A stretch of DNA of 6,423 bases, from contig QBMP01000255.1 in assembly GCA_003242115.1 (NCBI GenBank), positions 1-6,423 of the forward strand. Direction: 5' to 3'. Each line of letters starts with the position of its first letter. Positions within the stretch are counted from its first letter, which is position 1. The stretch comes from Phormidesmis priestleyi (lineage in GTDB: Bacteria > Cyanobacteriota > Cyanobacteriia > Phormidesmidales > Phormidesmidaceae). The position numbers were made by a program, and so were the translations under genes. The notes below the pieces were generated by a model. It saw only the letters and a list, made by a program, of their open reading frames with translations. It was not told the DNA's origin and did no database searches. This document shows positions 1-5,958 of this stretch, in pieces.

Positions 1-1041
1 TCCTCGTTCCATAGCTGAATCGGCAATCATCGGAGCGATCGCCTCATCTTGCCAACAGTCTTTTCGCACAGAGCGTTCCCAGCCCACTGGAAGCACCTTA
101 TTCGGTTCGTGAGTATAGCAACTTGCAGAAGCAGTTATGTTGCACCATATAAACCGAGCAATTGTCCCTACGATAAACTCCTGTTCTCTAGAAGCACGCG
201 GCCACACTCGCTGTTTCCAGCGTCGCTGGAATTTCTGGATACGACGAATGTCATACAGTTCACCTGATATTAGATAGTCAAAGACGTGCCAAGGCTCAAG
301 GGAAAAGTAGGGTGGTTTCTTTCGATCTCCAGAGGGTAGGTTGACTAGGACTTTTTTGATGAGCTGCCGGTGTTTATTCGCCGCTTCAGTCAAAGCAACA
401 AGCCCTTCACGTCCGCTACCAAAAGCTTCAATGATTGAATATGAACTGTCTTGCCGGTAGTAGCTCTTCTCTAAAAGGCTGACACAAAGACCCTGTAGAC
501 GGCGTTTTACCCTCTCATACGCCGCCGAGAATTCTATCAGCCTTGTCTGTGCGGTTTGTATTTTCGATTCAATGGAGTTAGCTAAATCGTCGATGCCCGC
601 CAGCGGCGAATCCTCTGCAAGCGTAGTATAGGCCGAGTAGCCTGTCCGAATTTCAAGATTTTTCTTAAAGCCCTGCGCATCGAATAGCCATACCATAAAG
701 CCATAAAACTGTTCACGCTCAGCTATCGTCTCTGCTGAAATTGAGCTGTGCTGTAGTTCGAGTACTAGGCCACTATCGAGACGCACATCTGCTCGATGTT
801 CATTATTCGCTCCCATCACGACTTCGCGGCAGTGCATTGGAAAGTGCTCCTTCCATCCCTTGTGCCATGCACTTTCTGGCTCCGACCAAATATCGCAGTC
901 GCCGCCACTGATATGCGCCCAGTGATGAGTGATAATAGAACCGCATTTTGGCCGAACTCGACTGCCGCAGCCAGGACAGCAGGCAGTCGCACCTTTACTC
1001 GATTCAATCAGTTGGCCTAGTTCATCCCGTGCGTACAACAC
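1..1041 (-). CDS. CoiA-like PD-(D/E)XK nuclease family protein, C-terminus cut by the window edge
   Basis: The frame stays open for 347 codons from 1041 to base 1, so the C-terminus lies outside the window. The start is GTG at 1041, just downstream of in-frame TAA TAA; TTG at 1038 is an alternative. The product begins VLYARDE, like the MLYARD openings of CoiA-like proteins. No Shine-Dalgarno is visible, so the transcript may be leaderless. Seen: a cysteine cluster at 21-33 (CCPGCG, then C33); HHWAH at 39-43; a C49 then SEPESAWH block at 53-60; HRAD at 82-85; LELQHSSIS at 94-102; and FYGFMVWLFD at 112-121. This is the CoiA nuclease core, with E56, D85 and E95-x-Q97 as likely catalytic residues. 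Family knowledge: CoiA was named for a competence role in Gram-positive bacteria, but CoiA-like proteins are widespread outside competence. Residues 125-347 form a charged, tryptophan-rich, probably helical extension that I do not recognise. Family assignment is firm; the cellular role is unknown. Confidence 0.9.
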   Translation of the reverse strand, partial: MLYARDELGQLIESSKGATACCPGCGSRVRPKCGSIITHHWAHISGGDCDIWSEPESAWHKGWKEHFPMHCREVVMGANNEHRADVRLDSGLVLELQHSSISAETIAEREQFYGFMVWLFDAQGFKKNLEIRTGYSAYTTLAEDSPLAGIDDLANSIESKIQTAQTRLIEFSAAYERVKRRLQGLCVSLLEKSYYRQDSSYSIIEAFGSGREGLVALTEAANKHRQLIKKVLVNLPSGDRKKPPYFSLEPWHVFDYLISGELYDIRRIQKFQRRWKQRVWPRASREQEFIVGTIARFIWCNITASASCYTHEPNKVLPVGWERSVRKDCWQDEAIAPMIADSAMERG

Positions 1042-1154
1042 TTGTTATTAGCAAATAGTAGAGCTATCTCCAATTTTCCCTACTTGATTACTCTCAACGA
1101 CATCCCTATACTGTTGGCGCTGTTGGCGACGGCAATGCACGGCTGAGGCCGGGT

Positions 1155-1200
1155 AGGGTGCGATCGCTATGGCTGGCCCCCCATTGGGAGCGATCGCCCT
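1155..1200. repeat. Imperfect inverted repeat built from two HIP1 palindromes
   Basis: The left arm 1155-1168 (AGGGTGCGATCGCT) and right arm 1189-1200 (AGCGATCGCCCT) can pair over 12 bases with a 2-base bulge, around a 20-base loop. Each arm holds one GCGATCGC octamer. It lies in the 235-base spacer after the pentapeptide-repeat gene and before the CoiA-like gene, both on the minus strand, so it could act as a terminator or processing hairpin for the former. No T-run follows on either strand. Two HIP1 copies always pair with each other, so the structure may have no function of its own. Confidence 0.45.
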
Positions 1201-1276
1201 GACCATGAGTGCTGCTGCTGTCAGAATGGCGACAGACAGGCGCTAGGGATACGGTGGGGGTGATGTTCGTGTGGGG

Positions 1277-2650
1277 CTATGGCTCTATGCCTAGTTTTTC
1301 ATAACCCAGTGCTTCACAATCGCGATTGGGATCTAGGTCAATGCCTTCAGGTAGCTGAGTGCGGCACAATAGCGCTGTCTTAAGTTGATTAGCTGTTAAC
1401 CCTTTAGCACTGCTCAGATTGGCACTGCTCAGATCGGCCTCGCCCAGGTTGGCACCGCGCAGGTTGGCACCGCGCAAGTTGGTATCGCTCAGGTATGCCT
1501 TGAACAGGAAGGCCTCGCTCAGACCAGCCTTACTCAGGTCGGCACCGCGCAGGTATGCCTCGCTCAGGTCGGCACCGCGCAGGTATGCCTCGCTCAGGTC
1601 GGCACCTTCCAGGTTGGCTCCAATCAGCTTGGCATAGATCAAGATGGCCCTGTCCAGATAGGCACCTTCCAGATTGGCACCAATTAGATTGACACCGCTC
1701 AGGTTGGCATTTCTCAGGTTGGCACCGATTAGCTTCACACCGCTCAGGTCGGCATCTTTCAGATAGGCACCTTCCAGATTGGCACCGCTCAGATTGGCCT
1801 CGTTCAGGATGGCACCGCTCAGATTGGCCCTGTCCAGGATGGCATTGCTCAGGTCAGCATCGATCAGATGGGCAAAGGTCAAGTCGGCATCGCTCAGATT
1901 AATGTGACTCAAGTCAATGCCACCCAGATCAGCGCTGCTCAGGTTAGTCCCTGCAAGTCTGATTTTTAGTCTGCCAATAATGTCAGCTTCTGCCAAAAAT
2001 CGAACGACACTGCTTTTCCGTTCTGAATCCTGGTCAAGACGCCTCAAGATGGACAATGTTCTGGCTTGTATTACATCAATAGCAACTTCTAGAAGTTCTT
2101 CCTGCTCTGTGTTGCCAGGAACCGCCAATATTCCTTTAGCTCTCGAAGCCACAGCCTTGTGCCTCTTCTTTGCAATTGTCATCAGGTTGTTATCAATCAA
2201 GAGTGTTGATATGCGGTCAATGTAAAGCTGTAAGACCTCTTCTCTTGTCTCGTCTGCATCCTGCTCTCGTTGCTCTTTCGATAACTGAACATCCTGCTTT
2301 CGTTGCTCTTTCGATAGCCGCTCAGATTGTTCTTGTTGGGCTTTTTGAAACCGAGCGCCTAAAATTACTAAGACTATCGGCACACCCAGCAATCCCAGTC
2401 CATCCCAGATTGATTTGCTTGGGGCTACGACGGTGATAGTCTCAGGCAAACCTGCTTGGCTGTCCCTGTCGTTCTCAATTGTAATGACAGCAATCTCATC
2501 GTTTTTGAGTCCCCAAAAACCAGCTAAAAACTCAGCTTTGTAGATACCCCAAACGACCACGCTGCTCAGAACTAAAGCAGACGGCAAAACCCACTGCCAT
2601 TTTTCTAGCTTACTCAACCGCTCTATCGACTGCTGCCGCATTTTTCTCAA
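1277..2650 (-). CDS. Membrane-anchored pentapeptide-repeat protein
   Basis: This 457-residue protein has a layout familiar from cyanobacterial pentapeptide-repeat proteins. Membrane segments lie at about 20-36 and 84-99, with a short polar loop between them. A charged coiled coil follows at about 102-138, built on an 11-residue repeat (LSKEQRKQDVQ, LSKEQREQDAD). A helical domain at about 138-230 contains IQARTLSILRRL and RFLAEADII. From 231 to 415 there are 37 uninterrupted pentapeptides of the A(D/N)LSX type, which in known structures fold as a right-handed square beta-helix, here about nine coils. The tail 416-457 carries two cysteines (C429, C445). The first codon in frame is TTG at 2650, with AGG 10 bases upstream; ATG at 2641 (residue 4) is an equally plausible start. 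The protein probably sits in the membrane with the beta-helix as a scaffold in the cytoplasm. Ligand and role are unknown. DNA-gyrase mimicry is known only for some soluble members (Qnr, MfpA) and is not supported here. Confidence 0.93.
   Translation of the reverse strand: MRKMRQQSIERLSKLEKWQWVLPSALVLSSVVVWGIYKAEFLAGFWGLKNDEIAVITIENDRDSQAGLPETITVVAPSKSIWDGLGLLGVPIVLVILGARFQKAQQEQSERLSKEQRKQDVQLSKEQREQDADETREEVLQLYIDRISTLLIDNNLMTIAKKRHKAVASRAKGILAVPGNTEQEELLEVAIDVIQARTLSILRRLDQDSERKSSVVRFLAEADIIGRLKIRLAGTNLSSADLGGIDLSHINLSDADLTFAHLIDADLSNAILDRANLSGAILNEANLSGANLEGAYLKDADLSGVKLIGANLRNANLSGVNLIGANLEGAYLDRAILIYAKLIGANLEGADLSEAYLRGADLSEAYLRGADLSKAGLSEAFLFKAYLSDTNLRGANLRGANLGEADLSSANLSSAKGLTANQLKTALLCRTQLPEGIDLDPNRDCEALGYEKLGIEP
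1533..1606. repeat. Perfect 30-bp tandem repeat inside the pentapeptide-repeat gene
   Basis: Two identical 30-base copies (1533-1562 and 1563-1592) are followed by 14 more identical bases to 1606, giving 74 bases of exact 30-base periodicity. Each copy encodes two pentapeptides, DLSEA and YLRGA, covering residues 349-373. The surrounding repeats match only loosely at the DNA level, so this block looks like a recent in-frame duplication that lengthened the beta-helix by half a coil. Confidence 0.95.
2257..2322. repeat. 33-bp tandem duplication in the coiled-coil part of the pentapeptide-repeat gene
   Basis: Copies 2257-2289 and 2290-2322 match at about 28 of 33 positions and encode the two 11-residue units starting near residue 111 (LSKEQRKQDVQ and LSKEQREQDAD). 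An 11-residue period is the hendecad pattern of coiled coils. The duplication lengthens the stalk between the second membrane segment and the helical domain without changing the reading frame. Confidence 0.85.
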
Positions 2651-2808
2651 TGAAAGGTGACCTAATAACTTCAGACAACAAGGATATTGAACTACTGAAG
2701 GCAGCGCTCGACATTACCAAGTAGGGGTTGACACAGACAACAAACATAAAGCAATCACTCTGTCGGTAGGCACAGGGCAGCTAGCAATTATGCAGTCAGT
2801 AGTACTAT

Positions 2809-3194
2809 TCAAGTTCTGAGGTTAGAGAGGAACACATAAACCAGCAGTACTGTACCGAACGCGGCCAATGAAACTGACGGAACAAAGAAAAAGGCCCAGT
2901 AACGAAAAATACGCCTGCCCTCGACTCCAGACTTGTACGTGCTCAGCGCGAGCTTGATGTTAGTAATTAGCTCATAGCTCACAAAGACCGCTGCTGAGAT
3001 AGAAATAGAGAGGCCAGCCCAGAACAGAAGAGGGCTCTCAACCTCTTCTTGGAGAAAAACTAGGAGGGCAAAGAAGGTAGCGTAACCGACAGTAATAAAG
3101 TCGTATTATAAGACTGAACCTGACGGAAGTATTCTTCATTATCTTTGAGCCTCTGTTCACGAGAGTCGTTGTCCATAGGTGCATAGCTGCTCAT
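2809..3194 (-). pseudogene. Small three-helix membrane protein broken by a frameshift
   Basis: From ATG at 3194 (or ATG at 3176) the first frame reads MSSYAPMDNDSREQRLKDNE and continues EYFRQVQSYN, then loses sense and stops at 3060. A second frame, open from 3105 and offset by one base, reads YDFITVGYATFFALLVFLQE and continues to a TGA at 2809. Joined with one added base near 3105, the product is about 128 residues: a charged N-terminus, then hydrophobic segments DFITVGYATFFALLVFL, SPLLFWAGLSISISAAVFV and YWAFFFVPSVSLAAFGTVLL, ending VFLSNLRT. The continuous protein-like character across the break supports one gene damaged by a single-base deletion, or a sequencing error. I do not recognise the family and see no ribosome site. 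A functional short product from the second frame alone cannot be excluded. Confidence 0.65.
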
Positions 3195-3251
3195 TCAAGG
3201 GATAGTCTTCGCTCAAATATAGCCGATGATGAACTGGAAATATGACAAGGT

Positions 3252-3362
3252 GGTAGTGCATTTATGTAAAGGACAGAGAAAAAAGCTTAATTATAGGGAC
3301 TTTACCTAGTCGGACTTCTAAAAATGGCGATTATTCTTCATCCTTTACGAAATAGCACTACC
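3252..3362. mobile_element. MITE-like unit with 22-bp imperfect terminal inverted repeats
   Basis: The left end 3252-3273 begins GGTAGTGC and ends GTAAAGGA. The right end 3341-3362 begins TCCTTTAC and ends GCACTACC. The ends match as inverted repeats at 18 of 22 positions, with perfect 8-base blocks at both the outer and inner edges. They enclose 67 AT-rich bases with no open frame of note. Size and symmetry fit a non-autonomous element or a solo remnant of an insertion sequence. The outer GGTAGTGC loosely recalls IS1-family ends, but this is a weak likeness from memory. The flanks (gacaaggt and ttcaagcc) share only CAAG, so a target duplication is not clear. A regulatory hairpin upstream of the gene at 3473 is the main alternative. 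Confidence 0.5.
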
Positions 3363-3462
3363 TTCAAGCCAAGTGACCAACGCTATATTGTGCGAAGGGG
3401 ACGAAGATAAAAGCCATACTCCAAAATGAGGCATCTATCTTCCAACTGAGGTATCCAAAAAC

Positions 3463-3466
3463 GAGG
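3463..3466 (+). promoter_or_regulatory. Ribosome binding site GAGG for the membrane protein gene
   Basis: GAGG lies six bases before the ATG at 3473. This decides that start over the downstream ATG codon at residue 24. It is the clearest Shine-Dalgarno in the window. Confidence 0.6.
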
Positions 3467-3472
3467 CCAATT

Positions 3473-4513
3473 ATGAGGAATTCTTCCCGATGGAAGGCAC
3501 TAACACTCCTTCCATCTGAACTAGCTTCTTGGATCACTAATATGGCGCATTGGCTAAGAAGCCATGGTTCAGGCTTACTCATCTGGCTTCTAGTCTTAGA
3601 CTGTCTAAGCTCTCTCATCACAGACGGTACCGATCCTCGCCAGTGGGATTCTTTATTTCTCTCCGGCGTTGCAACCTTCACTATTGGAATTCTGTTGGCA
3701 CAAAAGACTCCACAGACATTGACTGCTGCACTCACCCGCTTAGTCAACCGAGGAACCTTACTGACATCCCAAAATGAACTATCAAAAGTCCAGGCTCGTC
3801 TTGAACTACGAAGCCAGGTTTGGGCTCATCGAGGAGGGCTAGTCTGCGGCACAGCCCTCCTCCTCTCATTTCTAGTGCCCTTCGGTTTGAGTAAAATGCT
3901 GTTGATGGTTCTGGAAACGTTGGGAGGTTATGTTGGAGGGCGATACCTGGGTCGAATGGCCTCTTATGGAACGTTGAAGCTATTTCTCAAAAAAGAAGGC
4001 TTAGCCATCAAAGTCAAACCTGGACATCCAGATGCAGCTGGAGGACTCAACCCTTTAGGAGATTTTTATTTCTTCCAAGCAATGGTGGCTGCCATTCCAT
4101 CTGCATTCCTTGCCATTTGGTGGATTCTTATTCCTTTAATGCCCCAGTATGCAAAATGGAGAGCGCCTTACTTAGGATTACTAGCAATCGCTGTCGCCTT
4201 CGAGCTATTGGCCTTTGCGGTTCCCCTGTGGCTTTTCCATTTGGAAATGGCAACACAAAGAATACAGCTGTTAAAAGAGGCAGGCGGCCTCAGTTTCAGG
4301 ATTTCTGATCTTCAAGCTCAGCTAACAGTCGTGCAAGACTCTCAAGAGCGGGAAGACATTGAGGCTCAGATAGCCCAATGCACTACACGCTACTGGAATA
4401 TTAAGAAGGTTCCGACGTGGCCATTGAATGTAAAAACTTTGCGTCATTTTATACTCAACAACTTTGCTCTTTGCATCCCTTTCTTAAGTCAGGCGACCGG
4501 AAACGGCCTTTGA
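3473..4513 (+). CDS. Multi-spanning membrane protein with HPDAAGGL motif, function unknown
   Basis: This 346-residue protein has about six hydrophobic segments, near 34-50, 59-77, 121-138, 141-159, 199-222 and 231-255. Before the fifth lies a polar motif, PGHPDAAGGLNPLGDFYFFQ (183-202). I recall HPD-x-AGGL followed by a membrane helix from unnamed bacterial membrane proteins, but I cannot give a family name. After the last helix comes a charged coiled coil (about 258-303) of the kind MATQRIQLLKEAG and QAQLTVVQDSQERED, then a tail PTWPLNVKTLRHFILNN (314-330) that looks like a conserved membrane-proximal element. The start is ATG 3473 with GAGG six bases upstream. Neighbours are a broken membrane gene and the inverted-repeat unit upstream and a long gene-poor stretch downstream, so it is probably transcribed alone. 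No enzymatic motif or transporter signature is recognisable. The histidine and aspartate of HPD next to a membrane helix could bind a metal or ligand; this is inference. Confidence 0.88.
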   Translation: MRNSSRWKALTLLPSELASWITNMAHWLRSHGSGLLIWLLVLDCLSSLITDGTDPRQWDSLFLSGVATFTIGILLAQKTPQTLTAALTRLVNRGTLLTSQNELSKVQARLELRSQVWAHRGGLVCGTALLLSFLVPFGLSKMLLMVLETLGGYVGGRYLGRMASYGTLKLFLKKEGLAIKVKPGHPDAAGGLNPLGDFYFFQAMVAAIPSAFLAIWWILIPLMPQYAKWRAPYLGLLAIAVAFELLAFAVPLWLFHLEMATQRIQLLKEAGGLSFRISDLQAQLTVVQDSQEREDIEAQIAQCTTRYWNIKKVPTWPLNVKTLRHFILNNFALCIPFLSQATGNGL

Positions 4514-4545
4514 GTAGTTTTGGAAAAGTAATGTACGCTAAGGTC

Positions 4546-4570
4546 AAAACCATTGGCACATAAAGGTTTT
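4546..4570 (+). terminator. Weak stem-loop after the membrane protein gene
   Basis: AAAACC (4546-4551) and GGTTTT (4565-4570) can pair around a 13-base loop, 32 bases after the stop codon of the upstream gene. A TTTTT run appears only ten bases later, at 4580-4585. The stem is short and AT-rich, so this is at best a weak terminator. Confidence 0.25.
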
Positions 4571-4604
4571 AGAGATGGTATTTTTGAGCTAATTAGGGCA
4601 AGGT

Positions 4605-4621
4605 CTATCTGGTACAGATAG
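4605..4621. repeat. Perfect 7-bp hairpin CTATCTG-GTA-CAGATAG
   Basis: CTATCTG (4605-4611) and CAGATAG (4615-4621) are exact reverse complements around the three-base loop GTA. The outer flanks also have some complementarity (AGCTAA at 4587-4592 and TTAGAGCT at 4622-4629, with a two-base bulge), so a longer two-part stem from about 4587 to 4629 is possible. It lies about 90 bases after the membrane protein gene. It could be part of its terminator, an RNA structure or an operator; nothing distinguishes these. Confidence 0.5.
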
Positions 4622-4713
4622 TTAGAGCTGCTTAGCGTGCGTTTTGGTTCCGATGTTACTCACACCCCTACAAGTTTTGTTTTAGCTTACGACAAAGATG
4701 TGGCGGGGGTTAA

Positions 4714-4746
4714 ATCGCTCAGAAACGCTCCCGATTTTTGAGCGAT
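4714..4746. repeat. 8-bp inverted repeat ATCGCTCA / TGAGCGAT
   Basis: ATCGCTCA (4714-4721) and TGAGCGAT (4739-4746) are exact reverse complements around a 17-base loop. The right arm overlaps the HIP1 octamer at 4742-4749. No T-run follows. The function is unknown, and it may only reflect HIP1-related sequence drift. Confidence 0.4.
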
Positions 4747-5322
4747 CGCAGGACTGTAGAGGTGCAACGGGTCGTGATCGCATTCTCATCCACCGTTCAA
4801 ACCCCAAATAAGTTCATGCCGAGTCTTGATTATCGTGCTGCCCCTCAAAACAGCAAAAATTTGAAAAGTCATGCCGCTAGTAATTCGGCGTAGGCGATCG
4901 CAGCAAGGCAAATTGGCACAGGGCGATTCCCTTGGAAGGCTGCGCCATCGCGCTCCCGATAAGCTTGGAACAGTTCCCTTGAAAAGCATGGAGCGATCGC
5001 TCCCAGTAGACTCTGCCATCACGCCCCTGATGAAGACTGCATTACTGGCCGCTCTAGGCATCACCAATAAACCAATAAATTGCACAGGATTCGCATCAGT
5101 AGACCGCGCCATCGCATCGCTAATCAGGATGGCTCTACAGGTGATCGCTCTCAACCCGCACTCTGCCGTCAGCTCAAGTCACAGCGGCGATCGCCAAAGA
5201 CTAGCAGCTGATCGCACTGCTGCTTGAGCTACTCATGCAGTGCAGCATCTACAGGCGGCAAATGGCAGTATCTCTAGACCTGATGCAAAATAGCAGATGT
5301 AGCGCCTAGCAGTGATATACCA

Positions 5323-5940
5323 ATGACTTTGGAAATCGTCGCAGTCAAACAAAACCAGCAACCCACACCGGCCACAACACCACAGCAGGGCAAAGCCAAG
5401 CAGAAGCCCTCAAAGGAAAAAATATTTACAGCGATCGCGCGTGTTCACGGTGCATTAGTCGCTGAGGGAAATAAGCTGCTGCTGGTAGCAACCGACGACG
5501 GCGCTCGGTTTCCGGTGCGCGGCGTCTGTGCCGGTTGGCTCACCATCCGACTGCTCACCCTCGAACCTGCCGCTCGCGTCGGACTATTTGGCTTCTGGCC
5601 TACCACCAACGGCGAAATCACCCTCGCCGCCTTTCACGATGACACTACCGAGTGGAAGCCTCAAACAGCGAGTTCGCCTCATCCCGATCAACTGCTCGTC
5701 ACCGGCAAAATCGAAAGCATTGACGACCTCAGCTTCACCCTTAAAGTGGGGCGCAATCGCCCCACCAAAGGCCCGCAGTACACGCTCGTTCAAATTGCCA
5801 GCCCACCATTACCCGACTGGCAGCGCGGGCAGTGGCTCGAACTGCGCTGCCTGCGAAAAGCACTCACTTGGGTGCTGCCGCAGGGCGACGGCACAATGGC
5901 AGGCAAGGGGGCAGACGAGTATGCTGGCACTAATGATTAG
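5323..5940 (+). CDS. Hypothetical protein of 205 residues
   Basis: I do not recognise this protein. The ATG at 5323 is the first usable start after an in-frame TGA at 5281, and no Shine-Dalgarno precedes it. Residues 11-32 form a low-complexity linker rich in Q, P, T and K. Residues 35-105 are strand-rich (ARVHGALVAEGNKLLLVATD, then RFPVRGV, WLTIRLLTL, VGLFGFWP and ITLAAFHDD). A second strand-rich part spans 123-185 (QLLVTGKIESIDDLSFTLKV, then YTLVQIAS, QWLELRCLRKALTWVLP). The two parts share a V-x-G-x-(L/I) start followed by hydrophobic strands, which could mean two small beta-barrels of OB type; this is inference. There is no signal peptide or membrane helix, so it is probably cytoplasmic. 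Even codon usage over 600 bases and a coherent fold-like pattern argue for a real gene. It converges with the YhcG-type gene, 12 bases between stops. Confidence 0.72.
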   Translation: MTLEIVAVKQNQQPTPATTPQQGKAKQKPSKEKIFTAIARVHGALVAEGNKLLLVATDDGARFPVRGVCAGWLTIRLLTLEPAARVGLFGFWPTTNGEITLAAFHDDTTEWKPQTASSPHPDQLLVTGKIESIDDLSFTLKVGRNRPTKGPQYTLVQIASPPLPDWQRGQWLELRCLRKALTWVLPQGDGTMAGKGADEYAGTND

Positions 5941-5958
5941 CTGTGCTATCGGCTAATC
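5935..5958. terminator. Hairpin shared by two convergent genes, both stop codons inside the stem
   Basis: GATTAGC (5935-5941) pairs exactly with GCTAATC (5952-5958). The stem can extend inward by one T-G wobble and one G-C pair, leaving a six-base loop. The TAG of the plus-strand gene (5938-5940) and the TAG of the minus-strand gene (5955-5953) are both in the stem. The position suits a bidirectional terminator, but neither side has a T-run. Many cyanobacterial terminators lack one, so this is plausible, not proven. Confidence 0.45.

Larger units (their letters stand above)
4514..5322. other. Gene-poor, HIP1-rich spacer of about 800 bp
   Basis: No frame here looks like a real protein. The longest frames on each strand (4786-5154 minus, 4871-5227 plus) overlap, lack ribosome sites and have erratic composition. 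The right half (4742-5230) is peppered with GCGATCGC (4742, 4894, 4993, 5187) and near-copies such as TGATCGC and GCCATCGC. It also holds loosely related blocks: GCGCCATCGC occurs at 4942-4951 and 5106-5115, and CAGTAGAC followed by a GCCATC at 5004-5020 and 5097-5113. This looks like diverged HIP1-associated interspersed sequence. The left half contains three stem-loops, annotated separately. Confidence 0.7.

Noticed and set aside
49..1020. Plus-strand frames at 49-267 and 796-1020 and the minus frame at 816-1007
   Set aside because: They overlap the CoiA-like gene in other frames, show no family features and have no ribosome sites.
1111..1128. Two tandem copies of CTGTTGGCG in the spacer
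   Set aside because: Only two 9-base copies; chance is sufficient.
1533..1606. CRISPR array suggested by 30-base direct repeats
   Set aside because: The copies are directly adjacent with no spacers and encode pentapeptides in frame.
1419..2436. Plus-strand frames at 1419-1637, 1917-2225 and 2170-2436
   Set aside because: They are antisense to the pentapeptide-repeat gene; the repetitive RSAPRRYASL pattern is only the 30-bp repeat read backwards.
2650..2724. 24-residue plus-strand frame starting MKGDLITSDNKDIELL
   Set aside because: It has a natural-looking composition but no ribosome site, stops quickly and has no continuation in other frames; too short to support.
2728..2733. Perfect TTGACA on the plus strand, a possible -35 box
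   Set aside because: No -10 box is found at 16-18 bases, and no plus-strand gene follows for about 700 bases.
4786..5227. Overlapping frames 4786-5154 (minus) and 4871-5227 (plus) as genes
   Set aside because: Both lack ribosome sites and recognisable domains, and their openness follows from the HIP1-rich repeated sequence.
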